From: Actinokineospora sp. NBRC 105648
GTDB lineage: Bacteria > Actinomycetota > Actinomycetes > Mycobacteriales > Pseudonocardiaceae
Length of the DNA: 37,312 nucleotides
Assembly: GCF_030269645.1 (NCBI RefSeq)
Contig: NZ_BSTR01000069.1
Span: 1 to 37,312 of the forward strand
Reading direction: 5' to 3'
In this document: piece by piece, positions 23,082-30,363 of the stretch
Layout: each line of letters starts with the position of its first letter
Numbering within the stretch: position 1 is the first letter of the stretch
Made by a program: the position numbers and the translations under genes
The notes under the pieces: generated by a model
Database searches by the model: none
What the model was told of the DNA's origin: nothing
The model's input: the letters and a program-made list of their open reading frames with translations, nothing else

Positions 23082-23981
23082 ATGGCGCACGACTGGATGC
23101 CCACCTCACCGTGCGGCCCGTCCTGCCTGGCAGGCGACGAGCCCACGGTCGGACCGCTGCGCGCGGCCGCCCGGCTCACCGGCGCCCTCGGCGTGCTGCT
23201 GGCCAGCGCGCTGGCGGTCCCGATGATGCCGATCATCGGCCGCGCCGGCCGGGAGCTGCTCGCCAAGGGGATCTTCCGAACCCTGCTGCGCGCCTTCGGC
23301 GTGCGACTGGTGGTCACCGGCGCCGAGGGCCTGCGCGAGGGCCGCTCACGCGGAGCACTGGTGGCCACCAACCACATTTCCTGGCTCGACATCGCAGCGG
23401 TCAACGCCGTCCGCCCGATGCGCGCGCTCGCGAAGGAGGACATCCGCTCCTGGCCGGTCCTCGGAAAGGTCGTGTCGGGCGCGGGCACGCTTTTCGTCAA
23501 CCGCGAGAGCCTGCGCACACTGCCGAAGACAGTCACCGACCTGACGGACGCACTGCGCTCGGGCTCGCTGGTGTACGTGTGCCCGGAAGGCACCACCTGG
23601 TGCGGCCAAGGCGGAATGGGCCGATTCCGGCATGCGTTGTTCCAGGCGGCCATTGACGGCGGCGTCCCGGTCCAACCGATCGCGATCCGCTTCCGGATGT
23701 CCGACGGAAGGGAAACCCCGGCACCGGCCTTCGTCGGCGACGAGACAATCGTGGACGCCGTCCGACGAGTGGCCCGCCTGCGCGGACTGACCTTGGAGAT
23801 GAAGGTCCTGCCGGAAATCGCACCCGGCCGCGCGAACAACCGACGAGAACTGGCGGCGCTCACCGAGACCGCGATCAACTCAGCCCTCGGCCGAGTCACG
23901 CTGCCGACCCAGCGGCGCAGGAAGCTCACGCTGGTGGTCCCCAAGCCGAAGCACGCACACGCGCCGGAGACCGCGGCCTGA
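23082..23981 (+). CDS. PlsC/OlsA-like 1-acyl-glycerol-3-phosphate acyltransferase
   Basis: A 299-residue lysophospholipid acyltransferase. A hydrophobic segment at about 31-53 anchors it to the membrane. The catalytic HX4D motif is NHISWLD (His98-Asp103), and the acceptor-binding motif reads VCPEGTTW. RESLRTLP and a basic C-terminal tail rich in Lys/Arg follow. The ATG lies five bases after the OlsB-like stop with GGGGGAG upstream, so the two are one unit. The pair suggests two-step synthesis of an ornithine-type lipid; a role in phosphatidic acid synthesis is the alternative. It matches Rv3026c by position. Confidence 0.87.
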   Translation: MAHDWMPTSPCGPSCLAGDEPTVGPLRAAARLTGALGVLLASALAVPMMPIIGRAGRELLAKGIFRTLLRAFGVRLVVTGAEGLREGRSRGALVATNHISWLDIAAVNAVRPMRALAKEDIRSWPVLGKVVSGAGTLFVNRESLRTLPKTVTDLTDALRSGSLVYVCPEGTTWCGQGGMGRFRHALFQAAIDGGVPVQPIAIRFRMSDGRETPAPAFVGDETIVDAVRRVARLRGLTLEMKVLPEIAPGRANNRRELAALTETAINSALGRVTLPTQRRRKLTLVVPKPKHAHAPETAA

Positions 23982-24035
23982 GCTGAGTGGGGACTTAGGC
24001 GGACCCAACACGCACGATCTCTAGATCTCCAGCCA

Positions 24036-24157
24036 GAAGCCAGCGCAAGCTGACACAATCCCTAGAACTTGAGCCCGAAGCCAGCGCGAGCCGACACAAT
24101 TCCTAAATCTTAAGCCCAAGCCAGCGCAAGTCGACACAATCTTTAAATCTTAAGCCC
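24036..24157. repeat. Three direct repeats of about 41 bp
   Basis: Units 24036-24076, 24077-24117 and 24118-24157 share AGCCAGCGCAAG, then GACACAAT and a tail like CTAAATCTTAAGCCC. A partial unit precedes them from about 24013. The array ends where composite palindrome 1 begins. The AT-rich tail resembles sequence flanking the other composite copies, near 29090 and 37150. Confidence 0.85.
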
Positions 24158-24158
24158 C

Positions 24159-24575
24159 ACGCAAAGCGACACCCGCTACGCAAGTGCTCGATTCAGTGGA
24201 CTCACTTCGTGTGGGGGAGGAGTGCCGCTAAACTTGCCGTGTGGTGGGGAATGCCCTTCACCCGCCCTTTTTTCACCACCGCGGTGCTCTAGGGGCCCCG
24301 CGCGAAGTGAGTTCACTGAATCGAGCCCGCTCTTACTCGGGTACACACGGCGTTGCTCGCCTCATCGACTGGGCGTAGCTCATACAGGTTGCCCGATTAA
24401 GACGCGGGCTCGATCTGGCGAACTCCCTTTGCGCGGGGCCCCTAGAGCACCGCGGTGGTGAAAAAAGGGCGGGTGAAGGGCATCCCCACCACCAGGTCAA
24501 GGTTAGCGGCACTCCTCCCCCACACAAAGGGAGTCCGCCAGATCGAGCACATCCGTAACGGGTGTTGCGTTCCGT
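24159..24575. repeat. Composite palindrome, copy 1 (two convergent hairpin units)
   Basis: Unit L spans 24187-24325 on the plus strand and unit R 24409-24547 on the minus strand, with an 83-bp middle. The 23-bp arms of each unit are complementary apart from one G.U pair. The cores are almost the same: CCGCTAA, ATGCCCTTCACC, a T-run, CACCGCGGTGCTCTAG and GGGCCCC. The outer ends carry related motifs, ACACCCGCTACG on the left and CGTAACGGGTGTTGCG on the right. The middle also has inverted ends (CTTACTCGGG and GCCCGATTAAG). No open frame or transposase is present. Confidence 0.9.
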
Positions 24576-24598
24576 AGGGCTTGGGAATTAGGGATTCA

Positions 24599-24640
24599 AG
24601 GGCAAGGGCAAGGGCAAGGGCAAGGGCAAGGGCAAGGGGA
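24599..24640. repeat. Hexamer microsatellite (AGGGCA)n
   Basis: About seven tandem copies of AGGGCA lie just right of composite palindrome 1, followed by more G-rich simple sequence up to about 24680. No frame here is credible. The stretch from here to 24818 holds no gene. Confidence 0.9.
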
Positions 24641-24818
24641 CAGGAGCCGAGGGGGCAAGGGGGCAAGGAGGGGTGCTGGGCTGGGCTTGGGTCGGTGTGG
24701 TGGTGGGTGGGGACGGGGATGTGTGGAGAGCCCTGTCGTGCTGGGTGGGTGGGTGGTCGTCGAGATCTCTGGGAAAACCCCTGGACCTCTACCCCGCTAG
24801 AGCCCGCAAGATAGGTCG

Positions 24819-26210
24819 GTGACCACACCCGACATCGAGGCGCCAGAAGCGCCATCGGCTTCTGAGGCTCCTGGGCGGTACCTGTGGGGTCCGGTGAACC
24901 GCCTGACGACGCTCGGCATCCTGTTGCTGATCACCATCGCCGCCTTCGAGCAGCTCGGGGTCTCCACCGCCATGCCGAGCATGTTGGCCGATCTGCGTGG
25001 TGAGGCGCTCTACTCTTGGCCGTTCATCGCCTTCCTGTCCGCTCACGTCATGTCGACCGTCGTTGGTGGTCAGGTCTGTGATCGCTTCGGGGTTCGGCCG
25101 GTGTTCTTCGTGGCGCCGACGCTCTTCCTGACGGGGCTGGTGGTGGCTGGTACCGCTGATGCGATGCCCCTGCTCTTGGCCGGTCGGTTCGTGCAGGGGC
25201 TTGGTCTCGGCGGGGAGGTCGTCGCGATCTACGTCCTGGTTGCCAAGGTCTATCCGGAGCGGGTTCGGCCTGCGGTCTTCGGGCTGTTTGCGGCGGCGTG
25301 GGTGGTGCCCTCGATCGTTGGGCCGACGTTGGCTGGTCTGGTAACCGAGCGGTTCGGGTGGCGGTGGGTGTTCCTGGGGTTGGTGCCGTTGGCGGTGCTC
25401 GGTGTGGTCCTGCTGGTCCCGGCCTTGCGTGGTCTTTCCGAGTCCGGGCCTGGCAAGCCGCTTCGCAAGAGCGTCGTGTTGGCTGCTCTTGCCGCTGGAG
25501 TCGGGATCCCGTCGCTTGGTTGGGCAGCTCAACACCCGTCCATCGCGACGGCGGGGCTCGGGGTTGGTGGGTTGGTGCTGCTCGTCCCCGCTCTGCGCGT
25601 GCTGCTCCCGGCAGGCACATTGCGGGCGCGGTCGGGGCTGCCGAGGGTGGTGTTGGCGCGTGGTCTGTTCGCGGGCGCGTTCTTCGGTGTTGAGGCCTAC
25701 ATCCCGTTGACCCTCACCAACGTCCACGGGTTCTCACCGGCGCTCTCCGGCCTCCCGCTCACCGTGGGTGCGCTTGGTTGGTGTCTCGCTTCGGCGTGGC
25801 AGGGGCGGAACCCGGATGTCCCGCGCACCACGTTCATCCGGCGCGGGTTCGTGATCCTCGCGGTGGGGCTCGGTGCCATGGTGTTCGTGGCGGTGCCCTG
25901 GGGACCGCCGTGGCTGGCCGCGCTGCTGTGGGTCATCAGCGGTGCCGGGATGGGCATGTCGATCGCCTCGCTGACGGTGTTGGCGTTGCGGGTCTCGCCC
26001 GAGGCGGAGCGGGGGTTCACCTCCTCTGCGTTGCAGGTGTCGGACACCGTGTTCTCGGCCACGCTGGTCGGGCTCGGTGGTGTCCTGCTGACCTCGCTGG
26101 CCTCGCCCGCCGCGCCGACCTTGGCGCTGGTGCCGTTCAACCTGCTGATGGCGGCGGTGGCGCTGGTCGGGGCCCTGGTGTTCCGGCGCTCGACCGACGA
26201 GCGCGTCTGA
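24819..26210 (+). CDS. MFS transporter (drug:H+ antiporter-like)
   Basis: A 463-residue major facilitator with about 12-14 hydrophobic segments, the first near 30-50 (TLGILLLITIAAFEQLGVSTAMP). The loop 2-3 motif reads GGQVCDRFGVRPVF, close to motif A, and LLAGRFVQGLGLGGEVVA fits the DHA families. PSIVGPTLAGLVTERFGWRWVF resembles motif C of exporters. The likely role is efflux of a small molecule; the substrate is unknown. It uses more GGT, TTG and CTT codons than its neighbours. It sits between repeats and the cysteine desulfurase and is absent from the mycobacterial block as I recall it, so it may be an insertion. The GTG start has little ribosome site and may be leaderless. Confidence 0.9.
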   Translation: MTTPDIEAPEAPSASEAPGRYLWGPVNRLTTLGILLLITIAAFEQLGVSTAMPSMLADLRGEALYSWPFIAFLSAHVMSTVVGGQVCDRFGVRPVFFVAPTLFLTGLVVAGTADAMPLLLAGRFVQGLGLGGEVVAIYVLVAKVYPERVRPAVFGLFAAAWVVPSIVGPTLAGLVTERFGWRWVFLGLVPLAVLGVVLLVPALRGLSESGPGKPLRKSVVLAALAAGVGIPSLGWAAQHPSIATAGLGVGGLVLLVPALRVLLPAGTLRARSGLPRVVLARGLFAGAFFGVEAYIPLTLTNVHGFSPALSGLPLTVGALGWCLASAWQGRNPDVPRTTFIRRGFVILAVGLGAMVFVAVPWGPPWLAALLWVISGAGMGMSIASLTVLALRVSPEAERGFTSSALQVSDTVFSATLVGLGGVLLTSLASPAAPTLALVPFNLLMAAVALVGALVFRRSTDERV

Positions 26211-26219
26211 CCTGGCCTG

Positions 26220-26250
26220 TTGCCGGTCCGAGACCGGATCGGTCTACCCT
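26220..26250 (+). promoter_or_regulatory. Candidate promoter of cysteine desulfurase-mnmA
   Basis: TTGCCG (26220-26225) and TACCCT (26245-26250) are spaced by 19 bp. The -10 box ends nine bases before the ATG, which gives a leaderless or almost leaderless mRNA. Confidence 0.5.
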
Positions 26251-26259
26251 GGACGAGCG

Positions 26260-27480
26260 ATGAGCTATCTAGACCACGCGGCCACCACGCCGATCCTCCC
26301 GGAGGCGGTCGTGGCCCTCACCAGGGCGTTGTCCGCCTACGGCAACGCCTCTTCGCTGCATTCCTCCGGACGGCGCGCCCGGCGCGCGGTCGAGGAGGCC
26401 CGCGAGTCGATCGCCGAGGCGCTCGGTGCCCGTCCGTCCGAGGTGCTGTTCACCTCCGGTGGGACCGAGAGCGACAACCTCGCGGTCAAGGGCATCTACT
26501 GGGCGCGCCGTGCCCAAGATCCGGCGCGCAGGCGGATCCTGGTCTCGGCCACCGAGCACCACGCCGTGCTCGACGCGGCGCTGTGGCTGGCCGAGCACGA
26601 CGGCGCCGAGGTCACCCTGCTCGAGGTCGACGACTTCGGCCGGGTGCACGAGGACACCCTGCGGGCCGCGATCGCCGACAACCCCGCCGACGTCGCGCTG
26701 GTCAGCGTGATGTGGGCGAACAACGAGGTCGGCACGGTCAACCCGGTGCGCGAGCTCGCGGGCACCTGCGCCACCCACGGCATCCCGTTCCACACCGACG
26801 CCGTGCAGGCCGTCGGCGTGCTGCCGGTGCACTTCGGCCAGTCCGGCGCGGGCGCGCTGACGGTGTCCGGGCACAAACTCGGCGGCCCCTACGGCGTCGG
26901 CGCGCTGCTGCTGCGGCGCGACGTCGCCTGCACCCCGGTCTCGCACGGCGGCGGCCAAGAGCGCGACGTGCGCTCCGGCACCCTCGACGTCCCCGCGATC
27001 GTGGCCATGGCCGCGGCGGTGCGGGTCGCCACCGAGCAGCGCGTCGAGCGGGCCGAACGACTGGCCGGGCTGCGCGACGACCTGGTCCGCGCCGTCCGCG
27101 CCGCGGTACCCGGCGCGGTCCTCAACGGCGACCCCGGCGAGTCCGAAGTAGACGGTGCGCCGTCCCGGCTGCCGGGCAACGCGCACTTCAGCTTCCCCGG
27201 TTGCGAGGGCGACAGCCTGCTGATGCTGCTCGACGCCCGCGGCATCGAGTGCTCCACCGGCTCCGCCTGCACTGCGGGCGTCGCCCAACCCTCCCACGTG
27301 CTGATCGCCATGGGCGTGCCCGCAGCGGCCGCGCGCGGATCGCTGCGCTTCTCCCTCGGGCACACCTCCACCGCGGCGGACGTGCGCGCGCTGGCCGACG
27401 CGATCGGCCCGGTAGTCGACCGGGCCCGCAACGCCGGACTGGCCGGCCTGCGCCGCGGTGTCTCGGCGGCGGAGGTCTGA
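26260..27480 (+). CDS. Cysteine desulfurase, IscS/NifS family
   Basis: A PLP enzyme that removes sulfur from cysteine and passes it on as persulfide. The 406 residues include SYLDHAATTP, FTSGGTESDN, TEHHAVL (His101 stacks on PLP), Asp180 in FHTDAVQA, the PLP lysine Lys206 in SGHKLGGP and the persulfide Cys337 in TGSACTAGVAQPSHVL. The gene is one base from mnmA and both form an operon, so sulfur is probably delivered to tRNA thiolation. The matching gene in M. tuberculosis is iscS (Rv3025c). Only weak ribosome-site bases precede the ATG. Confidence 0.95.
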   Translation: MSYLDHAATTPILPEAVVALTRALSAYGNASSLHSSGRRARRAVEEARESIAEALGARPSEVLFTSGGTESDNLAVKGIYWARRAQDPARRRILVSATEHHAVLDAALWLAEHDGAEVTLLEVDDFGRVHEDTLRAAIADNPADVALVSVMWANNEVGTVNPVRELAGTCATHGIPFHTDAVQAVGVLPVHFGQSGAGALTVSGHKLGGPYGVGALLLRRDVACTPVSHGGGQERDVRSGTLDVPAIVAMAAAVRVATEQRVERAERLAGLRDDLVRAVRAAVPGAVLNGDPGESEVDGAPSRLPGNAHFSFPGCEGDSLLMLLDARGIECSTGSACTAGVAQPSHVLIAMGVPAAAARGSLRFSLGHTSTAADVRALADAIGPVVDRARNAGLAGLRRGVSAAEV

Positions 27481-27481
27481 C

Positions 27482-28570
27482 ATGCGGGTACTGGCCGCGA
27501 TGAGCGGCGGCGTCGACTCGGCGGTGGCGGCCGCCCGGGCGGTGGCCGCGGGCCACGACGTCGTCGGCGTCCACCTGGCCCTCTCGGCCAAGCCGGGCAC
27601 GCTGCGCACCGGCTCGCGCGGGTGCTGCACGGTAGAGGACGCCCACGACGCCCGGCGGGTGGCCGACATCCTCGGCATCCCGTTCTACGTCTGGGACTTC
27701 GCCGAGCGGTTCACCGAGGACGTCGTCGAGGACTTCGTCGCCGAGTACGCCGCGGGCCGCACCCCCAACCCCTGCCTCAAGTGCAACGAGCGCATCAAGT
27801 TCGAGGCATTGCTGGACAAGGCCATAGCCCTCGGCTTCGACGCGGTGAGCACCGGCCACTACGCCCGACTGGAGACGGTCGACGGCCACCCGCAGCTGCG
27901 CCGTGCGGTCGACCTGGCCAAGGACCAGTCCTACGTGCTCGCCTCGCTCACCCCAGAGCAGCTGGCACACGCCATGTTCCCACTCGGCGACTCCCTCAAG
28001 GCCGACGTGCGCACCGAGGCCGGAGAACGCGGCCTCGCCGTGGCCGAGAAGCCCGATAGCTACGACATCTGCTTCATCCCCGACGGCGACACCCGAGCCT
28101 TCCTCACCGACAAGCTCGGCACCCGCCCCGGCGCCCTCGTCGACGACGCGACCGGCGCGGTCCTCGGCGTGCACGCGGGCGTGCACGGGTTCACCGTCGG
28201 CCAACGACACGGCCTGGGCATCGACGCGCCAGCCCCCGACGGCCGCCCGCGCTACGTGCTCTCATTGGAGCCGGTACAGGGGACCGTGCGGGTGGGACCG
28301 CTGGAACGGTTGTCCGTGCGCGAAATCGTGGCAGGCCGTCCGGTGTGGCCGTCCGGTAGGGAACTTCAGGGGACGGTCGAGTGCGTCGCCCAAGTACGCG
28401 CACACGGCGGCACGGCAGACGTCATCGCCTCCTTTGTAGACGGCGAACTACTGGTCCGCCCAAACAGCGACCTGCGCGGCGTGGCACCAGGGCAGGCGGT
28501 AGTGCTCTACCGCCCCGACCCGGAAGGCGATGTAGTACTCGGCAGCGCGATGATCTCCGCCACCCGCTGA
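27482..28570 (+). CDS. mnmA: tRNA-specific 2-thiouridylase
   Basis: Makes 2-thiouridine at wobble position 34 of certain tRNAs. From this ATG the protein has 362 residues. The PP-loop is SGGVDS (8-13), catalytic Cys101 lies in NPCLKCNERIKF, and the second cysteine, Cys197, lies in SYDICFIPDGD. GHYARL and the C-terminal beta domain with FTVGQRHGLGI follow. GGAGG precedes the ATG, which starts one base after the desulfurase stop. It corresponds to trmU (Rv3024c). The composite palindrome copy 2 follows the gene and may terminate transcription. Confidence 0.96.
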   Translation: MRVLAAMSGGVDSAVAAARAVAAGHDVVGVHLALSAKPGTLRTGSRGCCTVEDAHDARRVADILGIPFYVWDFAERFTEDVVEDFVAEYAAGRTPNPCLKCNERIKFEALLDKAIALGFDAVSTGHYARLETVDGHPQLRRAVDLAKDQSYVLASLTPEQLAHAMFPLGDSLKADVRTEAGERGLAVAEKPDSYDICFIPDGDTRAFLTDKLGTRPGALVDDATGAVLGVHAGVHGFTVGQRHGLGIDAPAPDGRPRYVLSLEPVQGTVRVGPLERLSVREIVAGRPVWPSGRELQGTVECVAQVRAHGGTADVIASFVDGELLVRPNSDLRGVAPGQAVVLYRPDPEGDVVLGSAMISATR

Positions 28571-28653
28571 CACCTGCCCAAGGCAACAAGATCCCTACCC
28601 CGCCGGAGCCAAGTCCCCGTCCTCCAGCGAACCGCAGCGGTGAGGCCGACCCC

Positions 28654-29085
28654 GCTGGTACGCAAGTCCCGTTACGGTTGCTCGATCTAGTGGACTCGCT
28701 TCGTGTGGGGGGAGAGTGCCGCCAAACTTGCCGTGGGTGGGGATGCCCTTCCCTGCCCTTTTCTCTCCACCGCGGTGCTCTAGGGGCCCCACACGAAGCG
28801 AGTTCACTAGATCGAGCCCTGCTTGTAAATCGGGCAGCCCATGCGATGCGCCGCCAACAAGGTCGACCGTAGGTCGGCGTGCGGCACACCCCACGAGCTG
28901 CCCAAGTAAAGCGGAGGCTCGATTGGCTGGACTGCCTTCGCGTGGGGCCCCTAGAGCACCGCGGTGAGGAAAAAGCGTGGGGTGAAGGGCATCCCCACAC
29001 ACGGCAAGTTTAGCGGTGCTCTCCCCCCACACGAAGGCAGTCCACCCAATCGAGCACTGGCGTAGCGGGTGTTGCGTACCAGCGG
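28654..29085. repeat. Composite palindrome, copy 2 (two convergent hairpin units)
   Basis: Unit L spans 28681-28816 (plus) and unit R 28918-29054 (minus), separated by 101 bp. Unit L has a 30-bp outer stem with a single G.U pair. Unit R has arms differing from L yet still complementary. Outer ends carry GGTACGCAAGTCCCGTTACG on the left and CGGGTGTTGCGTACC on the right. The middle has inverted ends CTTGTAAATCGGGCAGC and GCTGCCCAAGTAAAG. It lies between the convergent mnmA and oxidoreductase genes. Confidence 0.9.
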
Positions 29086-29131
29086 GCTCGGCATTTAGAG
29101 ATTTATAGATTGAAGATTAGGGAATAGGGCT

Positions 29132-30085
29132 CTAGCGTGATGGGTCGAGTACCAGCTTTCCCACTGTTCCGCGTGATCGGATGTCTGTGTGTGCGGCGGC
29201 TGTATCAGACAGTGCGTAGTCCCCGCCCGGCACCACCTTGAGCGAACCATCGACCACAGCGGCGAACAGTTCGCCCATCGCCCGCTCGAACAGCCCCAGA
29301 CGGGTGAACGCGTGTGGCAGCCACAGGCCGCTGACGGTGGTGGAGTGTGACAGCAGTGCGGCCAGGTTCACCGGCTTCGGCGGGGTCCGGCTGGCCATGC
29401 CGAAGAAGCCGAGTCTGCCCAGTGGGGCCAGTGCGGCGATGCTCTGGTCCGTTACTCGGCCGCCGGTCATCTCCAGCACCACGTCGACTCGCTTCCCCCC
29501 GTTCGCCGCTCGGATCGCTGCGGTGAGGTCGTCGGCTGCCGGGTCGATCGCCACGTCCGCGCCCAGTTCGAGGGCGAGTTCACGCTTGCGCGGTGTGCTG
29601 GCTGACGCGATCACCCGACCCGCGCCCATGGCCTTGGCCAGCTGTACGGCCAGCGTGCCGACCCCGCCTGCCGCCGCGTGCACCACGACGGACTCGCCCG
29701 GCTCCAGTCGGGTCGTGTGGCGCAGCAGCAGCCATGCGGTGGTGCCTTGTACTACCAAGCCGAGCGCCGTGACGTCATCTACTCCGTCGGGGACCTCGAC
29801 CGCCATCGCCTCGGGGACGGCTACCCGCTCGGCGTAACCGCCTGCGTCGGCGATGGCGACCACGCGCCTGCCGTCCGGTGTGTGGCCGACGACCTCGTTG
29901 CCCGGGATCAGCGGCAGGGTCGCGGGCGCGAGGTAGGAGTTCTCCGCGTTGTGCGTGTCGGCGTAGTTGACCCCGGCCCGCGAGACCTCGACCAGCACCT
30001 CGCCCGGTCCGGCGACCGGGTCCGGCAGCTCGGCCAGGACCAGTACCTCGGGTCCGCCGAACTCGGTGATCTGGATGGCGCGCAC
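29132..30085 (-). CDS. Zinc-independent MDR oxidoreductase (quinone oxidoreductase type)
   Basis: A 317-residue medium-chain reductase that should use NADPH. It starts VRAIQITEFGGPEVLVL, typical of quinone oxidoreductase-like proteins, and has AGVNYADTHNAEN, the nucleotide-binding VVVHAAAGGVGTLAVQLAKAMGA and the later LEMTGGRV. The structural zinc-binding cysteines of alcohol dehydrogenases are absent. The GTG at 30085 is preferred because GGGGAG lies five bases upstream; the frame is open further but unlike the family. It is divergent from the subtilisin gene. A substrate cannot be assigned. Confidence 0.92.
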   Translation of the reverse strand: MRAIQITEFGGPEVLVLAELPDPVAGPGEVLVEVSRAGVNYADTHNAENSYLAPATLPLIPGNEVVGHTPDGRRVVAIADAGGYAERVAVPEAMAVEVPDGVDDVTALGLVVQGTTAWLLLRHTTRLEPGESVVVHAAAGGVGTLAVQLAKAMGAGRVIASASTPRKRELALELGADVAIDPAADDLTAAIRAANGGKRVDVVLEMTGGRVTDQSIAALAPLGRLGFFGMASRTPPKPVNLAALLSHSTTVSGLWLPHAFTRLGLFERAMGELFAAVVDGSLKVVPGGDYALSDTAAAHTDIRSRGTVGKLVLDPSR

Positions 30086-30171
30086 GGGTTCTCCCCATCG
30101 TCGACGGGCCTGGACGGCACTCGGGGCAACTTTAACGGCCACCTGACACCGTACTTTGTACTGGGCCATTC

Positions 30172-30220
30172 GGGTGACGATTATGCTTGTTGATCACGCT
30201 CGGTCAGATTGGCGTCACCC
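30172..30220. promoter_or_regulatory. 8-bp inverted repeat in divergent intergenic region
   Basis: GGGTGACG (30172-30179) and CGTCACCC (30213-30220) flank 33 bp that include the -10-like TATGCT (30183-30188). It lies in the 278 bp between the divergent oxidoreductase and subtilisin genes, so it may be an operator. Frames between here and 30363 look non-coding. Confidence 0.35.
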
Positions 30221-30363
30221 ATCAGTTGGGTTCCGCATGCCCGTTACGCAGGGGCTATGCCAATCGATGTATCTCGTGCGCCACCGACTGCTCTACTACG
30301 GATGAGCGGGTCGGTGGGGTTACGACACCGACCGTGACCAACGACTTCGGGGTGGGGAAATCA

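Noticed and set aside
24159..24575. Insertion sequence with transposase
   Set aside because: The element has inverted ends, but no open frame of transposase size or motif; it is entirely hairpins.
28817..28917. tRNA or other known RNA gene in the middle of composite copy 2
   Set aside because: No cloverleaf, no T-loop consensus and no similarity to the middle of copy 1.
30187..30363. N-terminal extension of the S8 protease from 30187
   Set aside because: The added residues are Cys-rich and unlike a folded or signal sequence, and the DNA holds promoter-like and inverted-repeat signals.
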